This document shows, piece by piece, positions 19,590 to 29,267 of a stretch of DNA of 37,046 bases. The stretch is from Glaciihabitans sp. Its GTDB lineage: Bacteria > Actinomycetota > Actinomycetes > Actinomycetales > Microbacteriaceae. The stretch's first letter is position 1, and every line of letters starts with the position of its first letter. The notes under the pieces were generated by a model, which saw only the letters and a program-made list of their open reading frames with translations, did no database searches and was not told where the DNA came from. The stretch lies in contig JADGOT010000224.1 of NCBI GenBank assembly GCA_017882805.1, positions 1 through 37,046 of the forward strand. Reading direction: 5' to 3'. The position numbers and the translations under genes were made by a program.

Positions 19590-20471
19590 GTGACCGCAGT
19601 CAAGCTGGATGGCGTGGCGACGGCCTCCGCCATCAAGGACGAACTGAAGGGGCGAATCGCGGCGCTCGCGAACCAGGGGATCAAGCCCGGACTCGCGACA
19701 CTGCTCGTCGGCGACGATCCGGGATCGCTGAGCTATGTCGGCGGCAAGCACCGGGACTCGCTCGAGGTTGGCATCGAATCCGTGCGTGTCGACCTTCCCG
19801 GCACCGCCAGCGAGGCAGATGTTCGCGCCGCGATTGCCGATCTGAACGCCGATTCGCGCGTAACCGGCTTCATCGTGCAGCTGCCGTTGCCGGCCGGAAT
19901 CGACGAGCACGCCATGCTCGAACTCGTCGACCCGGCGAAGGATGCGGATGGCCTCCATCCGACGAACCTCGGCCGACTAGTGCTCGGAGTCGACGGCATC
20001 CTGACCTCGCCTTTGCCGTGCACCCCCGCGGGGATTGTCGAGCTCGCACAGCGCTATGGAGTCGAGTTCTCCGGTCGCAACGTCGTTGTGATTGGTCGTG
20101 GAATCACCGTGGGTCGCCCGCTTGGCCTGCTCCTAACCCGCAAGGGCATCGACGCGACGGTCACGCTGACCCATTCCCGCACAGACGATCTCGCCGCAGA
20201 AGTGCGTCGCGCCGACATCGTGATTGCGGCCGTCGGAGTTCCACACCTGGTCAAGGCGGACTGGATCAAGCCGGGCGCAGCAGTGCTGGATGTCGGCGTG
20301 ACTCGGGTTGGGATGACCGAAAGCGGCAAGGCAAAGCTGGCGGGAGATGTTGATCCAGCCGTTGCAGATGTCGCGGGCTGGCTCTCGCCAAACCCCGGTG
20401 GGGTCGGGCCGATGACCCGCGCGATGCTGCTGAGCAATGTTGTTCTTGCCGCGGAGCGCGCGACCGCGTAG
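19590..20471 (+). CDS. folD: Bifunctional methylenetetrahydrofolate dehydrogenase/methenyltetrahydrofolate cyclohydrolase
   Basis: [72 protein letters not shown]. Confidence 0.97.
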   Translation: MTAVKLDGVATASAIKDELKGRIAALANQGIKPGLATLLVGDDPGSLSYVGGKHRDSLEVGIESVRVDLPGTASEADVRAAIADLNADSRVTGFIVQLPLPAGIDEHAMLELVDPAKDADGLHPTNLGRLVLGVDGILTSPLPCTPAGIVELAQRYGVEFSGRNVVVIGRGITVGRPLGLLLTRKGIDATVTLTHSRTDDLAAEVRRADIVIAAVGVPHLVKADWIKPGAAVLDVGVTRVGMTESGKAKLAGDVDPAVADVAGWLSPNPGGVGPMTRAMLLSNVVLAAERATA

Positions 20472-20477
20472 TCAGAA

Positions 20478-22406
20478 CTAGCGACCGCCTCCGCCTCCGC
20501 CTCCACCGCCTCCGCCGGAGAATCCACCGCCAAACGAGCCGCCGAAGCCGCTTCCGCCTCCGCTCGAGATGGGAGTCGTGCTCGTCGTCACCGCACTGGA
20601 CAGACTGGACAGCGAACCGATGAAGAGGGCCGAGTTGAACCCACCCGTGCCCACGTACCAGTCCGGCGAGAGCGAACTGTCGGTGTAGTGAATGGCGAGA
20701 ACCTTCGACCACTGATCCTCTACGTTGAACACCACGGCGAACGGGAGAAGTTTCTCGTACAGCTTCACCACCTCGCGCTTGTCGTTGTAGTTGACGCGTT
20801 CTGCGCCGGTGGGGGACTGGAGGATGCGCAGCCGGTCTTCTTCCGCGACAGTGAGGTAGAGCTTCATCCCGAGCAGGTAGTCGCGCTGGTCCGCTCCAGC
20901 CGGGGTGAGAACGAGCCCCCGATACGCGGTCGCGAACGCCACGATCATTGCGATGAAGGTGATGGGCACGGCGAGGACCGCAAGCGCGCTCGCTGCCCCG
21001 GTGATCCCAACGATAACGATGTCGAGAATGAAGAATCCGAGCACTGCCACGGCGGTGAGCCCGCCCGCCCGCGAGGAGGCTTTGACTCGCCATCCCTTCT
21101 GGATCGTGCTCGCGCGCACCGCGGCCCTGACGGGGCTAATGTCGCTCGTTTCGACCGCAGCCGCGACAACCTCGAACGTCGCTCCCGGCTCCATGGCGGG
21201 AAAGAAGCACGCCATCAGCTGAGTCTCCTCGTCGTCGAGGCCCTTCGTCGTGGTGAGTTCGAGGGTGTAGTCGGCGCCACTGTCCGTGATCGGATAGGCC
21301 AGTATTCGCAGGTTGCCGCGAACGGCAAAGCTGACGATCTGAGCCGAAATGGCCCGACCGTCGAGTTTCACCATCGCTGCGGCTTCCATCACGTTGATGC
21401 CTGCGGGCACGTCGTACTCGGGGATGATCGTGCCCCGACCCTTGGCATTGCGCAGTCCGGTTGCAAATCTGCGGATGAGGGCGAACGGTATGGCGCCGAG
21501 GCCAAGCAGAAGCAGGATGCCGCCCACGACCTCGCCCCACACGGTGTCTTTAGCGGGCGTGACGTTGTCCGAGGGTGCTGTCGCGTCAGCATGGGGCGCG
21601 CTCGTGAAGGTGCCGTTCGTGAAGCCAATGGCGACCGTCATATTCTCACCCGCCGCGAGACCTGTCGCTGTCGCGGTGATCACGGTCGCTGGTGGAAACA
21701 GGTAGGTCCCGTTCGCGCTGGGCGAGAGGGTCTGGAGCGGCGCGGGAGACGCGGAGGGCGGCGCTGAAACGTCGCACTGCTGTTTCGAGCCTTGCGCCCC
21801 CTGGTAGCACGCGTTGTGACCGCTGAGGGCCAGCGCCAGCTTGGCCGGGACATGCACTCGCGCAGTCACCCGTGAAAACGGCTGGGGCCACTCGGTGCCG
21901 TTGGTGTCCCAGTAGAACTCCTGGTCATTGGTATTGCTGAACTGCCCGACCACGTCGGTCTGCGTGTACTTGAGTGTGTACGTCACAGCGCCGTGAACGT
22001 AGGCGTCAGTTCCGGTCTCGATCGTGGTTTCTGTGCCGTTGTCCTGCACCGAATAGGGCTTGGTGACTCCAGCGGTGTCAGAGACGGACACGAACTTAGT
22101 GTGGAGCGAGCTGCCGAGGTAGTTGTCGGGGATCTTGCGCACGATCCCCTTGTTCTGGTCAGAGGACGGGAACTGGGCTGTCAACTTCTCGACCGTGGTG
22201 AGCGTCGAGTGGCCTGCGGTATCGCGATCGAGGTAGTAGTCCGCAGAGAAGCTCGAGAAGATGAAGTCATTGACGCCGACCCGAACTCCCGCGCTCGGTC
22301 CAGCATTGTCGGCGGCAAACGCGGGTTCGCTCGCGGCGACGGCGACGCCGGAAAGCAGAAGAAGTGCGGCGAGTGCAGTGAGAGCTCGAGTGAAAGTTTT
22401 CGGCAC
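20478..22406 (-). CDS. DUF2207 domain membrane protein with Gly-rich C-terminus
   Basis: Signal peptide, IgG-like N-terminal region, TM segments, C-term GGGSGFGGSFGGGFSGGGGGGGGGGGR. Confidence 0.85.
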   Translation of the reverse strand: MPKTFTRALTALAALLLLSGVAVAASEPAFAADNAGPSAGVRVGVNDFIFSSFSADYYLDRDTAGHSTLTTVEKLTAQFPSSDQNKGIVRKIPDNYLGSSLHTKFVSVSDTAGVTKPYSVQDNGTETTIETGTDAYVHGAVTYTLKYTQTDVVGQFSNTNDQEFYWDTNGTEWPQPFSRVTARVHVPAKLALALSGHNACYQGAQGSKQQCDVSAPPSASPAPLQTLSPSANGTYLFPPATVITATATGLAAGENMTVAIGFTNGTFTSAPHADATAPSDNVTPAKDTVWGEVVGGILLLLGLGAIPFALIRRFATGLRNAKGRGTIIPEYDVPAGINVMEAAAMVKLDGRAISAQIVSFAVRGNLRILAYPITDSGADYTLELTTTKGLDDEETQLMACFFPAMEPGATFEVVAAAVETSDISPVRAAVRASTIQKGWRVKASSRAGGLTAVAVLGFFILDIVIVGITGAASALAVLAVPITFIAMIVAFATAYRGLVLTPAGADQRDYLLGMKLYLTVAEEDRLRILQSPTGAERVNYNDKREVVKLYEKLLPFAVVFNVEDQWSKVLAIHYTDSSLSPDWYVGTGGFNSALFIGSLSSLSSAVTTSTTPISSGGGSGFGGSFGGGFSGGGGGGGGGGGR

Positions 22407-22477
22407 CGCGTCAGCCTAGCGATCTGAGTATGTAACCCCTATTCCACTGGTCGCCGATGCGGCCATATGGTGTCCCC

Positions 22478-23881
22478 ATGGCAAAGACTGGTCACATCAA
22501 ACACCACCGCGAGACTGCGGAACCGATCGAACTTAACCCGCTCTTCTCGCGGATGGGGGAGGCGACCGAGTTACCGCGATTCGTGATGCCGGATCGCCCG
22601 ACGCAGCCCGAGACGGCGTACCAGATCGTGCACGACGAGTCGATGCTCGACGGCAATGCTCGACTGAATCTCGCGACGTTCGTCGGTACGTGGATGGACG
22701 AGCAGTCGATCAAGATCTACGCCGAAGCGGCGGACAAGAACATGATCGACAAGGACGAATATCCACAGACCGCCGCGATTGAAACTCGCTGCTGGCGGAT
22801 GCTCGCCCACCTGTGGGGCTCGCCCGACTCGGAGAAGAGCATCGGCACATCCACGATCGGTTCGTCCGAGGCGTGCATGCTCGGTGGTCTCGCCCTGAAG
22901 CGCCGCTGGAAGCATGCTCGCGATGCAGCTAAGAAGGATGCCTCGAAGCCGAACCTCGTCATGAGCGCGGCAGTTCAGGTGTGCTGGGAGAAGTTCTGCA
23001 ACTACTTCGACGTGGAGCCGCGCTACGTCCCCGTATCAGAGAAGTATCCAGTGCTGTCGGGCCCGCAGCTCGAGGAGTACATCGACGAGAACACCATCGG
23101 GGTCGTCGCCATCATGGGTGTGACCTACACCGGCGTCTACGAGCCCGTCGAGGAGATCGCTGCGGCGCTCGACGCGCTGCAGGAGAAGACCGGGCTGGAC
23201 ATCCCGATCCACGTCGACGGCGCATCCGGCGCCATGATCGCCCCGTTCCTGCAACCCGACATCGTCTGGGACTTCCGGCTCGAGCGCGTGCACTCGATCA
23301 ACACGTCGGGCCACAAGTACGGCTTGGTGTATCCGGGTCTCGGCTGGGTGGTCTGGCGCACCGAAGACCTGCTTCCCGAGGACCTGGTGTTCCGCGTGAG
23401 CTACCTGGGCGGTGACATGCCCACCTTCGCTCTGAACTTCTCTCGGCCGGGCGCACAGGTGCTGCTGCAGTATTACCTGTTCCTGCGACTCGGTTTCGAA
23501 GGCTACCGCTCCGTGCAGGGCGCGTCGCGGGATGTCGCGAAGTATCTGTCGAGTGCCATCGAAAAGTTGGGGCCGTTCGACCTGTGCAGTGATGGCTCGG
23601 ACATTCCCGTATTCGCCTGGAAGCTCAAGGATGACCACAAGGGTCACTGGACGCTTTACGACCTCTCTGACCGGCTGCGGATGCGCGGATGGCTCGTACC
23701 GGCCTATCCGATGCCAGACAATCTCGCGGCGATCACGGTTCAGCGCATCGTTGTCCGCAACGGACTTAGTCGGGACCTTGCCGGGAGCCTCCTAAACGAT
23801 ATCGAGACCGAGGTGCGCTATCTCGAGGCACTCGAGGCGCCAATGCCGGCCGAGAATCGAAGTCGTCCGCACCATCACTAG
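22478..23881 (+). CDS. gadB: Glutamate decarboxylase
   Basis: ELPRFVMPDRPTQPETAYQIVHDESMLDGNARLNLATFVGTWMD; PLP-lysine motif SINTSGHKYGLVYPGLGWVVWR. Confidence 0.95.
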   Translation: MAKTGHIKHHRETAEPIELNPLFSRMGEATELPRFVMPDRPTQPETAYQIVHDESMLDGNARLNLATFVGTWMDEQSIKIYAEAADKNMIDKDEYPQTAAIETRCWRMLAHLWGSPDSEKSIGTSTIGSSEACMLGGLALKRRWKHARDAAKKDASKPNLVMSAAVQVCWEKFCNYFDVEPRYVPVSEKYPVLSGPQLEEYIDENTIGVVAIMGVTYTGVYEPVEEIAAALDALQEKTGLDIPIHVDGASGAMIAPFLQPDIVWDFRLERVHSINTSGHKYGLVYPGLGWVVWRTEDLLPEDLVFRVSYLGGDMPTFALNFSRPGAQVLLQYYLFLRLGFEGYRSVQGASRDVAKYLSSAIEKLGPFDLCSDGSDIPVFAWKLKDDHKGHWTLYDLSDRLRMRGWLVPAYPMPDNLAAITVQRIVVRNGLSRDLAGSLLNDIETEVRYLEALEAPMPAENRSRPHHH

Positions 23882-23910
23882 CGGGATGATGGGGTCGCTA
23901 GGCTTCGTGT

Positions 23911-24837
23911 ATGCGTGCCCCCACCGGCGAACAGTTTCGCCTCACTCGACCCACACCGCTCGGCCTTGCTGAGGCGGTGATCGTTCAGGTCGCGGCCTCC
24001 ATCCGTGAGTTTCGGATCGGCGGCGTCGAACTCACCGAGCCGTACGCGGAGTTCTCGACGCCGCCCTTTGGCGACGGCATCGTGCTCGTGCCATGGCCGA
24101 ACCGTGTCGAGGATGGCGTGTGGAAACTCGATGGTGAGGCGCAGCAGCTCGACATCACCGAGCCCGATCGGCACAACGCCATCCATGGTCTGCTGCGCTA
24201 CGCGCCCTACCGCCTACTCGAGCGCACCGATTCCTCGGTTACGCAGGGCGCGACCGTGTTTCCGCAGCACGGGTACCCGTTTCTGCTCGAGACCTCGGTG
24301 CGCCACGAGCTGACGGACGACGGGATGACGGTCACTCACCGCATAACGAATGAGACGGACCTCCCCGCGCCGGTCGCAATCGGCACGCACCCGTTTTTCC
24401 AGATCGGCGACGTCCCGACGGAAGAACTAACGCTGACCGTTCACGCGGGCACACGTTTTCCGGTCGATGAACGACTCAACCCATCTGCAGAAATTGCGGT
24501 CGACGGTGACTTTGATCTGCGGGATGGGCGCAAAGTTGCGGAGCTAAACCTCGACGATGCCTTCGGAGACGTGAAACCGGTCGAGAAGGTTACCGCCACG
24601 CTGACTGCGCCGGACGGTCGGCAGGTCTCGCTCTGGCAGGACGAGAACTTCCCGTTCGTGCAGATCTTCACCACCCGACAGTTCCCCCGCGGAACTGGGC
24701 TTGTCACTGCAATCGCGATGGAGCCGATGACAGCGCCCGCCAATGCGTTCAACTCGGGTCAGTCGCTCAAGTGGCTGAACCCGGGTGAGACCTGGCAGGC
24801 CGTCTGGGGCATTCGGTACTCGGTTCCGGCCGCATAA
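23911..24837 (+). CDS. Aldose 1-epimerase family protein
   Basis: VPWPNRVEDGVW, NAIHGLLRYAPY, PVAIGTHPFFQIG, MEPMTAPANAFNSGQSLKWLNPGETW. Confidence 0.88.
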   Translation: MRAPTGEQFRLTRPTPLGLAEAVIVQVAASIREFRIGGVELTEPYAEFSTPPFGDGIVLVPWPNRVEDGVWKLDGEAQQLDITEPDRHNAIHGLLRYAPYRLLERTDSSVTQGATVFPQHGYPFLLETSVRHELTDDGMTVTHRITNETDLPAPVAIGTHPFFQIGDVPTEELTLTVHAGTRFPVDERLNPSAEIAVDGDFDLRDGRKVAELNLDDAFGDVKPVEKVTATLTAPDGRQVSLWQDENFPFVQIFTTRQFPRGTGLVTAIAMEPMTAPANAFNSGQSLKWLNPGETWQAVWGIRYSVPAA

Positions 24838-24844
24838 TCGATAG

Positions 24845-25252
24845 GTGATCTCGACATCCCTGGCCCGCGCTCTGCGCGACTCGGGGCTGGTCTGGCATCC
24901 GGCGGCGGGCGACGCGTTTCGAATCGATCTCGTCGAGGTCGACGACGAGGTCTTCTATCTCAGCGACATGACCGTGGAGGCGCACACCCTCATCACTGGC
25001 ACCGAACTCGGCTTCAACGGCACCACAGAGTGGGCTCTCGATTCGGTAGCCATCGAGGACGCCCTGTGGCTCCCCAGCGAGACCCAGTTGAGAGTCGCGC
25101 TCGGACGCGCGTTCCAGAACTTGACAATTCGTGACGGACACCTGTGCGTCACGGCCGAGATCGACGGAATCCCGGCAGACTTCGTCGGTGGACTCGCCGA
25201 GGATGCCTACGCTCGCGCCCTGATCGCCCTACTCGATTCTGTTACCGCTTAG
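24845..25252 (+). CDS. Conserved hypothetical protein
   Basis: GTG-start 135-aa ORF directly downstream of the epimerase; no family recognised by eye. Confidence 0.6.
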   Translation: MISTSLARALRDSGLVWHPAAGDAFRIDLVEVDDEVFYLSDMTVEAHTLITGTELGFNGTTEWALDSVAIEDALWLPSETQLRVALGRAFQNLTIRDGHLCVTAEIDGIPADFVGGLAEDAYARALIALLDSVTA

Positions 25253-25946
25253 CTGACCTACCGCGTGCGAAAGCGAAGGCGCCCAGCACGAGTGCGATGA
25301 CGCCGAGGGCAAGGCCGGTTGTCCCAAGGATCAGCGCTGCCCCGGCTGTGGATGCGGCGTCGTTCGTCGCGGCGATTGCGATGCCGCTCTCGGTATTGGT
25401 TGGCGGCGCATCGTTGATGTACAGGGTCGGCGCGGGATGGTCCGGCTCCTGGCCGTCCGCAAGGACCGGCTCGTTCCATTTCACGACGGTGCCATCCGAG
25501 TACGTCTGGATGGTGGGAAACGCGACGCGGCCAGTATCGGGCGTGAGGTCGAGGGCGATGGGGAATTCCTGGAACTGACCGGGCTTGATCGAGACGCCCT
25601 TGTTCGCCACGTAGACGATCGTGACGGGTGCCTCCGTTACCTTAACGCTGTCGTTGACGATCGGTTTCGCGAGCTTTGCCCGCACGACGCGGGCGGTCCA
25701 TCCGGCGACCGGTTGGTACGACGCATCCGCAAACGGCGTCGTGGTGGGCAGATCGATTTCCACCCGGACGGTGCCCGCAGACTCGGATTCGTTCGGCACG
25801 CGAAAAGTGACCTGGATGTCGTCGCCGGGCGCCGCAGTATTGGGCGTGATATTCACGTGGGCATCGGCGGACAGAGGTGCTCCGAGAACAAGGACGGCCA
25901 CAGCGGCGAACGTTGCAGCGGCTCGGGCAGCGAGAGATGTCCTCAT
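25242..25946 (-). CDS. YcnI-like (DUF1775) copper-binding domain protein with C-terminal TM anchor
   Basis: Signal peptide ending ADAHVNITPNTAAPGDD (His at mature N-terminus), YQPVAGWTARV, KPGQFQEFPIALDLTPDTGRVAFPTIQTYSDGTVVKW. Confidence 0.9.
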   Translation of the reverse strand: MRTSLAARAAATFAAVAVLVLGAPLSADAHVNITPNTAAPGDDIQVTFRVPNESESAGTVRVEIDLPTTTPFADASYQPVAGWTARVVRAKLAKPIVNDSVKVTEAPVTIVYVANKGVSIKPGQFQEFPIALDLTPDTGRVAFPTIQTYSDGTVVKWNEPVLADGQEPDHPAPTLYINDAPPTNTESGIAIAATNDAASTAGAALILGTTGLALGVIALVLGAFAFARGRSAKR

Positions 25947-25963
25947 GAAGCCCGATTCTAGAG
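25944..25963 (+). repeat. 20-bp direct repeat, copy 1 (overlaps YcnI start codon)
   Basis: CATGAAGCCCGATTCTAGAG; exact second copy at 29838-29857. Confidence 0.9.
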
Positions 25964-26333
25964 TCGCCGATTGCGAAGAAGATTAGAGCGCTGACCGTGC
26001 AGAGATCTGCTGGCTCTCTCTGGCTGATGTTCGTTGCCTTTGGCTACGTCCCGCAGGTTGGGCCTCTTCCGGCCCACTACGGGCTTGGCAGCATCCTGGC
26101 GATGCTGCCACTCACGCCGGGCGGCCTCGGACTTGTCGAGGGAGTGATGGTCCCCGGCGTTCGCCGCGCTTGGAATACCCGTCGGCATTGCGCTGCTGGC
26201 CGTGATCGCCTGGCGGGTTCTCGAATACTGGCTTCCCATCCCGATCGGCGCGATCGCCTACGTTTCGCTGCGATTTAGCGAACGCCATCCGCGTAGGACG
26301 TTTGGCACTGTCGCAAAGCGCAGCCCGGTTTGA
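25949..26333 (+). pseudogene. Truncated and frameshifted UPF0104 / lysylphosphatidylglycerol synthase TM-family remnant
   Basis: Frame 1: LWLMFVAFGYVPQVGPLPAHYGLGSILAMLPLTPGGLGLVEGVMVP; then a shifted frame continues FAALGIPVGIALLAVIAWRVLEYWLPIPIGAIAYVSLRFSERHPRR to TGA 26331-26333. N-terminal part missing. Confidence 0.8.
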
Positions 26334-26343
26334 AGCTAGTGAA

Positions 26344-27201
26344 ATGAGCAGGGTCGACTCGTCGCAACCAAAGCCCGCGAAACCCAATACCGGGTGCCGA
26401 GTTTCGCTCGTGAGTTGGTTCGCGCGATGCAAGACGCTGAATGTTGCTGTGGATGTGGGCACCGGGCCGGTCATCGTCCTGCTGCACGGGATCGCGTCTT
26501 CTGCCGCGACGTTCACAAACCTCTTCCCGCTCCTGGCGGGCTCCTACCGCGTCATCGCAATCGACCTGCTCGGTTTTGGCGAATCGGCGTCGGACGCGAA
26601 CAGGGAGTACAGCCTTGACGATCATGTGAACGCGCTCGCGCGCACGATAGAGCACCTGCATCTTCGCGGCGGGTTCATCCTTGCCGGACACTCTATGGGG
26701 GCGCTGATCGCCGCTCGTTACGCGGCCACCCGGGACACGACAGCGACTCGGCTGATCCTCATCAGCCCGCCGATTTATCCCCCTGTGGAGTTGTTGACTA
26801 ACCCGGTCGATCGCGCGGGCGAAGTCGCACGAATGAAGGCCTACCGGCTGTTGCGAGGTAACAAGCAGACGACGATCGATCTCGCAAACGGATTGGAAAG
26901 AGTGTCCCCGATCAAGGGCATCCTCGACTTGACGGACAGGAACTGGGACGCATTCGAACGTTCGCTCGCGAACGCCATCGAGATCCAGACAACCATTGAC
27001 GACATCCGCGCAACTGCTCTACCGGTCGATATCGTCGTTGGAACGGCTGACCCGTTCGTCCTTCCCGCTGGGATCCGTCTGGCGGAGCAGTACCCGAACG
27101 TTACCGTTCGCCGAATAGCTGGCGCCGATCACCTCATCCGCCCGCGCACTGCGGCAGTGATTGCTGAGTTGATTGAGGACTCCTCCAGCCACACCGAGTG
27201 A
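26344..27201 (+). CDS. Alpha/beta hydrolase
   Basis: VIVLLHGIASSAATF, IDLLGFGES, nucleophile elbow LAGHSMGALIA, VGTADPFV, AGADHLIRP. Confidence 0.9.
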   Translation: MSRVDSSQPKPAKPNTGCRVSLVSWFARCKTLNVAVDVGTGPVIVLLHGIASSAATFTNLFPLLAGSYRVIAIDLLGFGESASDANREYSLDDHVNALARTIEHLHLRGGFILAGHSMGALIAARYAATRDTTATRLILISPPIYPPVELLTNPVDRAGEVARMKAYRLLRGNKQTTIDLANGLERVSPIKGILDLTDRNWDAFERSLANAIEIQTTIDDIRATALPVDIVVGTADPFVLPAGIRLAEQYPNVTVRRIAGADHLIRPRTAAVIAELIEDSSSHTE

Positions 27202-27258
27202 GCGCTCGGTCATCCCAGATTCGAACGCTGAGCGAAGCCGCGGCCCGGGAAGCCATTG

Positions 27259-27759
27259 CTACGCCGTGTGACGAAGGCTGCCAGCGCTCGACTCATGCAC
27301 GACGAGCACCGCACAATTGGCACGCTCGGCGCATTCCGAACTGACGGTGCCGAGGAGGGCACTCATGAGCGCCCCGCGTACGCGTCCGCCGACAACGAGA
27401 AGGTCAGCGTCCTGACTCGCACTAATGAGCACTTCTGCCGCTGGTCCTTCACGCACGAATGCCGATACGTTTTCGGGAACATCGTCCCCGAAGACAGCAG
27501 CCATCGTCTTGTCCAGGGCCTTTTGTGCGTCCTCGCCCGGCGACCATTCAATCGGTGGCGCCACTGGTCCATATGCGACAGGCAACTGCCAGGCGATGAC
27601 CACCTCGATGTCGGCACCCCCGAAGACAGCGAGCTGTTCAGCCCGCCTGAGAACCACGGCCGAGTGGTCTGAACCATCGATCCCGACGACGATACTGCCG
27701 GTCAGCCATGTGTGTGACGGGGCTGCCTGAGTGCTGGATGACGCTGCTTTGTTGTCCAT
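27259..27759 (-). CDS. Universal stress protein (UspA family)
   Basis: IVVGIDGSDHSAVVLRRAEQLA ... LVVGGRVRGALMSALLGTVSSECAERANCAVLVV. Confidence 0.88.
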   Translation of the reverse strand: MDNKAASSSTQAAPSHTWLTGSIVVGIDGSDHSAVVLRRAEQLAVFGGADIEVVIAWQLPVAYGPVAPPIEWSPGEDAQKALDKTMAAVFGDDVPENVSAFVREGPAAEVLISASQDADLLVVGGRVRGALMSALLGTVSSECAERANCAVLVVHESSAGSLRHTA

Positions 27760-27794
27760 GGCAGCAGTGTGCGCGCGCGAGCGGTCCCGCTGTA

Positions 27795-27808
27795 GAGCCG
27801 AAAGTCCC
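27795..27808 (-). promoter_or_regulatory. DevR/DosR-like box
   Basis: Minus strand GGGACTTTCGGCTC; 13/14 to GGGACTTTCGGCCC; upstream of the divergent UspA gene. Confidence 0.55.
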
Positions 27809-27817
27809 TTCGATCGT

Positions 27818-27831
27818 GGGACCAACGACTC
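27818..27831 (+). promoter_or_regulatory. DevR/DosR-like box
   Basis: GGGACCAACGACTC upstream of the 64-aa ORF at 27899. Confidence 0.4.
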
Positions 27832-27898
27832 TAGGGAACAACTTTCACACGATGGGAGCATCGAACTCATTCGCATCGATGAATCCAAGGAGTGGCAA

Positions 27899-28093
27899 AT
27901 GACTGACCGCGTGAAATTCGTGCAGCGCAATGGCCAGTGGGGGTTCTTCTTCCTTGTGGCCTACGTGGGCGCCGCTATCTACTTCGTATCGCATTCAGAC
28001 GGACAGTTCTTTAGCGTTGTAGTCGGCCTGCTGCAGGCGGTAATTTGGCCCGCCTACGTTATCTATCACTGCCTGGCCCTGCTCGGCGTCTAG
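27899..28093 (+). CDS. Small (64 aa) membrane protein
   Basis: MTDRVKFVQRNGQWGFFFLVAYVGAAIYFVSHSDGQFFSVVVGLLQAVIWPAYVIYHCLALLGV; RBS AAGGAG upstream; two hydrophobic segments. Confidence 0.75.
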   Translation: MTDRVKFVQRNGQWGFFFLVAYVGAAIYFVSHSDGQFFSVVVGLLQAVIWPAYVIYHCLALLGV

Positions 28094-28170
28094 CAGGCGG
28101 GGGCACCGTCCCGCGCTCGGCAGGAGTGACCGCGAGGTGATTTGTGCACTCTGCCCAAACCCCAATTCAC

Positions 28171-28184
28171 GGGACCAATGACCC
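28171..28184 (+). promoter_or_regulatory. DevR/DosR-like box
   Basis: GGGACCAATGACCC, 13/14 to GGGACCAATGGCCC, about 58 bp upstream of the flavodoxin start. Confidence 0.6.
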
Positions 28185-28241
28185 TGTCGACTGCAGGTAC
28201 TCGATGTCAGTGTCGAGTCAAAGGGCAATGAAGGAGTTCGA

Positions 28242-28772
28242 ATGAGCGCAGTAGTCATCTATGAATCGATGTTCGGCGCCACCCGAATGGTCGCGGAGGC
28301 GCTTGCGCGCGGGATTGGTCGCCACACCGATGTCACGGTTGTCAATGTGAACACCGTCGGTCACGAGTTTCCCGTCGCCGACCTCGTATTGGTGGGCGCG
28401 CCCACCCATGTTCACGGTCTCAGCTCACCGACGACCCGCGATCAGGCCGTAATTTGGACGAAGGATCCGGCGCGGAAACTAACGCTCGAGCCGGAAGCTC
28501 CGGGGAGCGGAGTGCGGGAGTGGCTCGAGGGACTCACGAGCAGGCCGGGTGACTTCGTTGCGTTCGACACCCGCGCGGATACCGCAGAACTGCTCACCGG
28601 GTCAGCGGCGAAGCACATCCAGAAGGCTTTGAAGAAGGCTGGCGGGCACGCACAGTCCGAACACGAAAGCTTTCTCGTGCACGACAACTCCCTGGACTCT
28701 TCCGAGTTGGAGCGCGCAGAGGCGCTGGGCGAGCGGCTCTGGACGGAGCAACTGAGCGCAGCGCGATCATGA
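28242..28772 (+). CDS. Flavodoxin-domain protein
   Basis: MSAVVIYESMFGATRMVAEALARGI...DLVLVGAPTHVHGLSSPTTR; RBS AAGGAG. Confidence 0.88.
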   Translation: MSAVVIYESMFGATRMVAEALARGIGRHTDVTVVNVNTVGHEFPVADLVLVGAPTHVHGLSSPTTRDQAVIWTKDPARKLTLEPEAPGSGVREWLEGLTSRPGDFVAFDTRADTAELLTGSAAKHIQKALKKAGGHAQSEHESFLVHDNSLDSSELERAEALGERLWTEQLSAARS

Positions 28773-29233
28773 TCGTAAAGCTCGCGCGCGGAACCCTACG
28801 CTGGACACTCATCGTTATCACGGTATTCAATGCGCTCTCGGCGGTGGCTGGTGGTATAGCCATCCTGGCAACCAACGGTCTCGGGATGCCACTGTCGATG
28901 CTCAAGAACGGTCCGTTCAACTCCTTCACTGCGCCGGGAATCATTTTGCTCGTCGTCGTGGGCGGATCGCAGGTCGTCTCGGGTGTGCTTCTCCTAATGC
29001 GGAAGGAGTCGGCCTACGTCTGGACCTCGATCGCGGGGTTCGGGATCGTCATCTGGATCTTCGTCGAGGTCGCAATCATCGAAGCAACGGCATGGCTGCA
29101 GGTGCTCTATTTCTCGACAGGACTAGCGCAACTCATCGCCGTTGTTGTGCTGTTGGGCGTCGTGCACTGGTTGCCGCGAATCCCACTCAGCGGTGTACCC
29201 CGCGAGGGCGACCGCGCACCGCAAGCCAGATGA
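28769..29233 (+). CDS. Hypothetical integral membrane protein
   Basis: Four hydrophobic segments; 4-bp overlap with the flavodoxin gene. Confidence 0.7.
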   Translation: MIVKLARGTLRWTLIVITVFNALSAVAGGIAILATNGLGMPLSMLKNGPFNSFTAPGIILLVVVGGSQVVSGVLLLMRKESAYVWTSIAGFGIVIWIFVEVAIIEATAWLQVLYFSTGLAQLIAVVVLLGVVHWLPRIPLSGVPREGDRAPQAR

Positions 29234-29267
29234 TGCGTGATGGTGTTCGCTCCCATGCACGACCAAC

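Noticed and set aside
20688-21767. 359-aa plus-strand ORF
   Set aside because: Antisense to the DUF2207 gene; low-complexity charged composition typical of high-GC shadow ORFs.
28199-28218. ACTCGA-N8-TCGAGT inverted repeat before flavodoxin
   Set aside because: Only 6-bp arms; could be chance in a high-GC genome.
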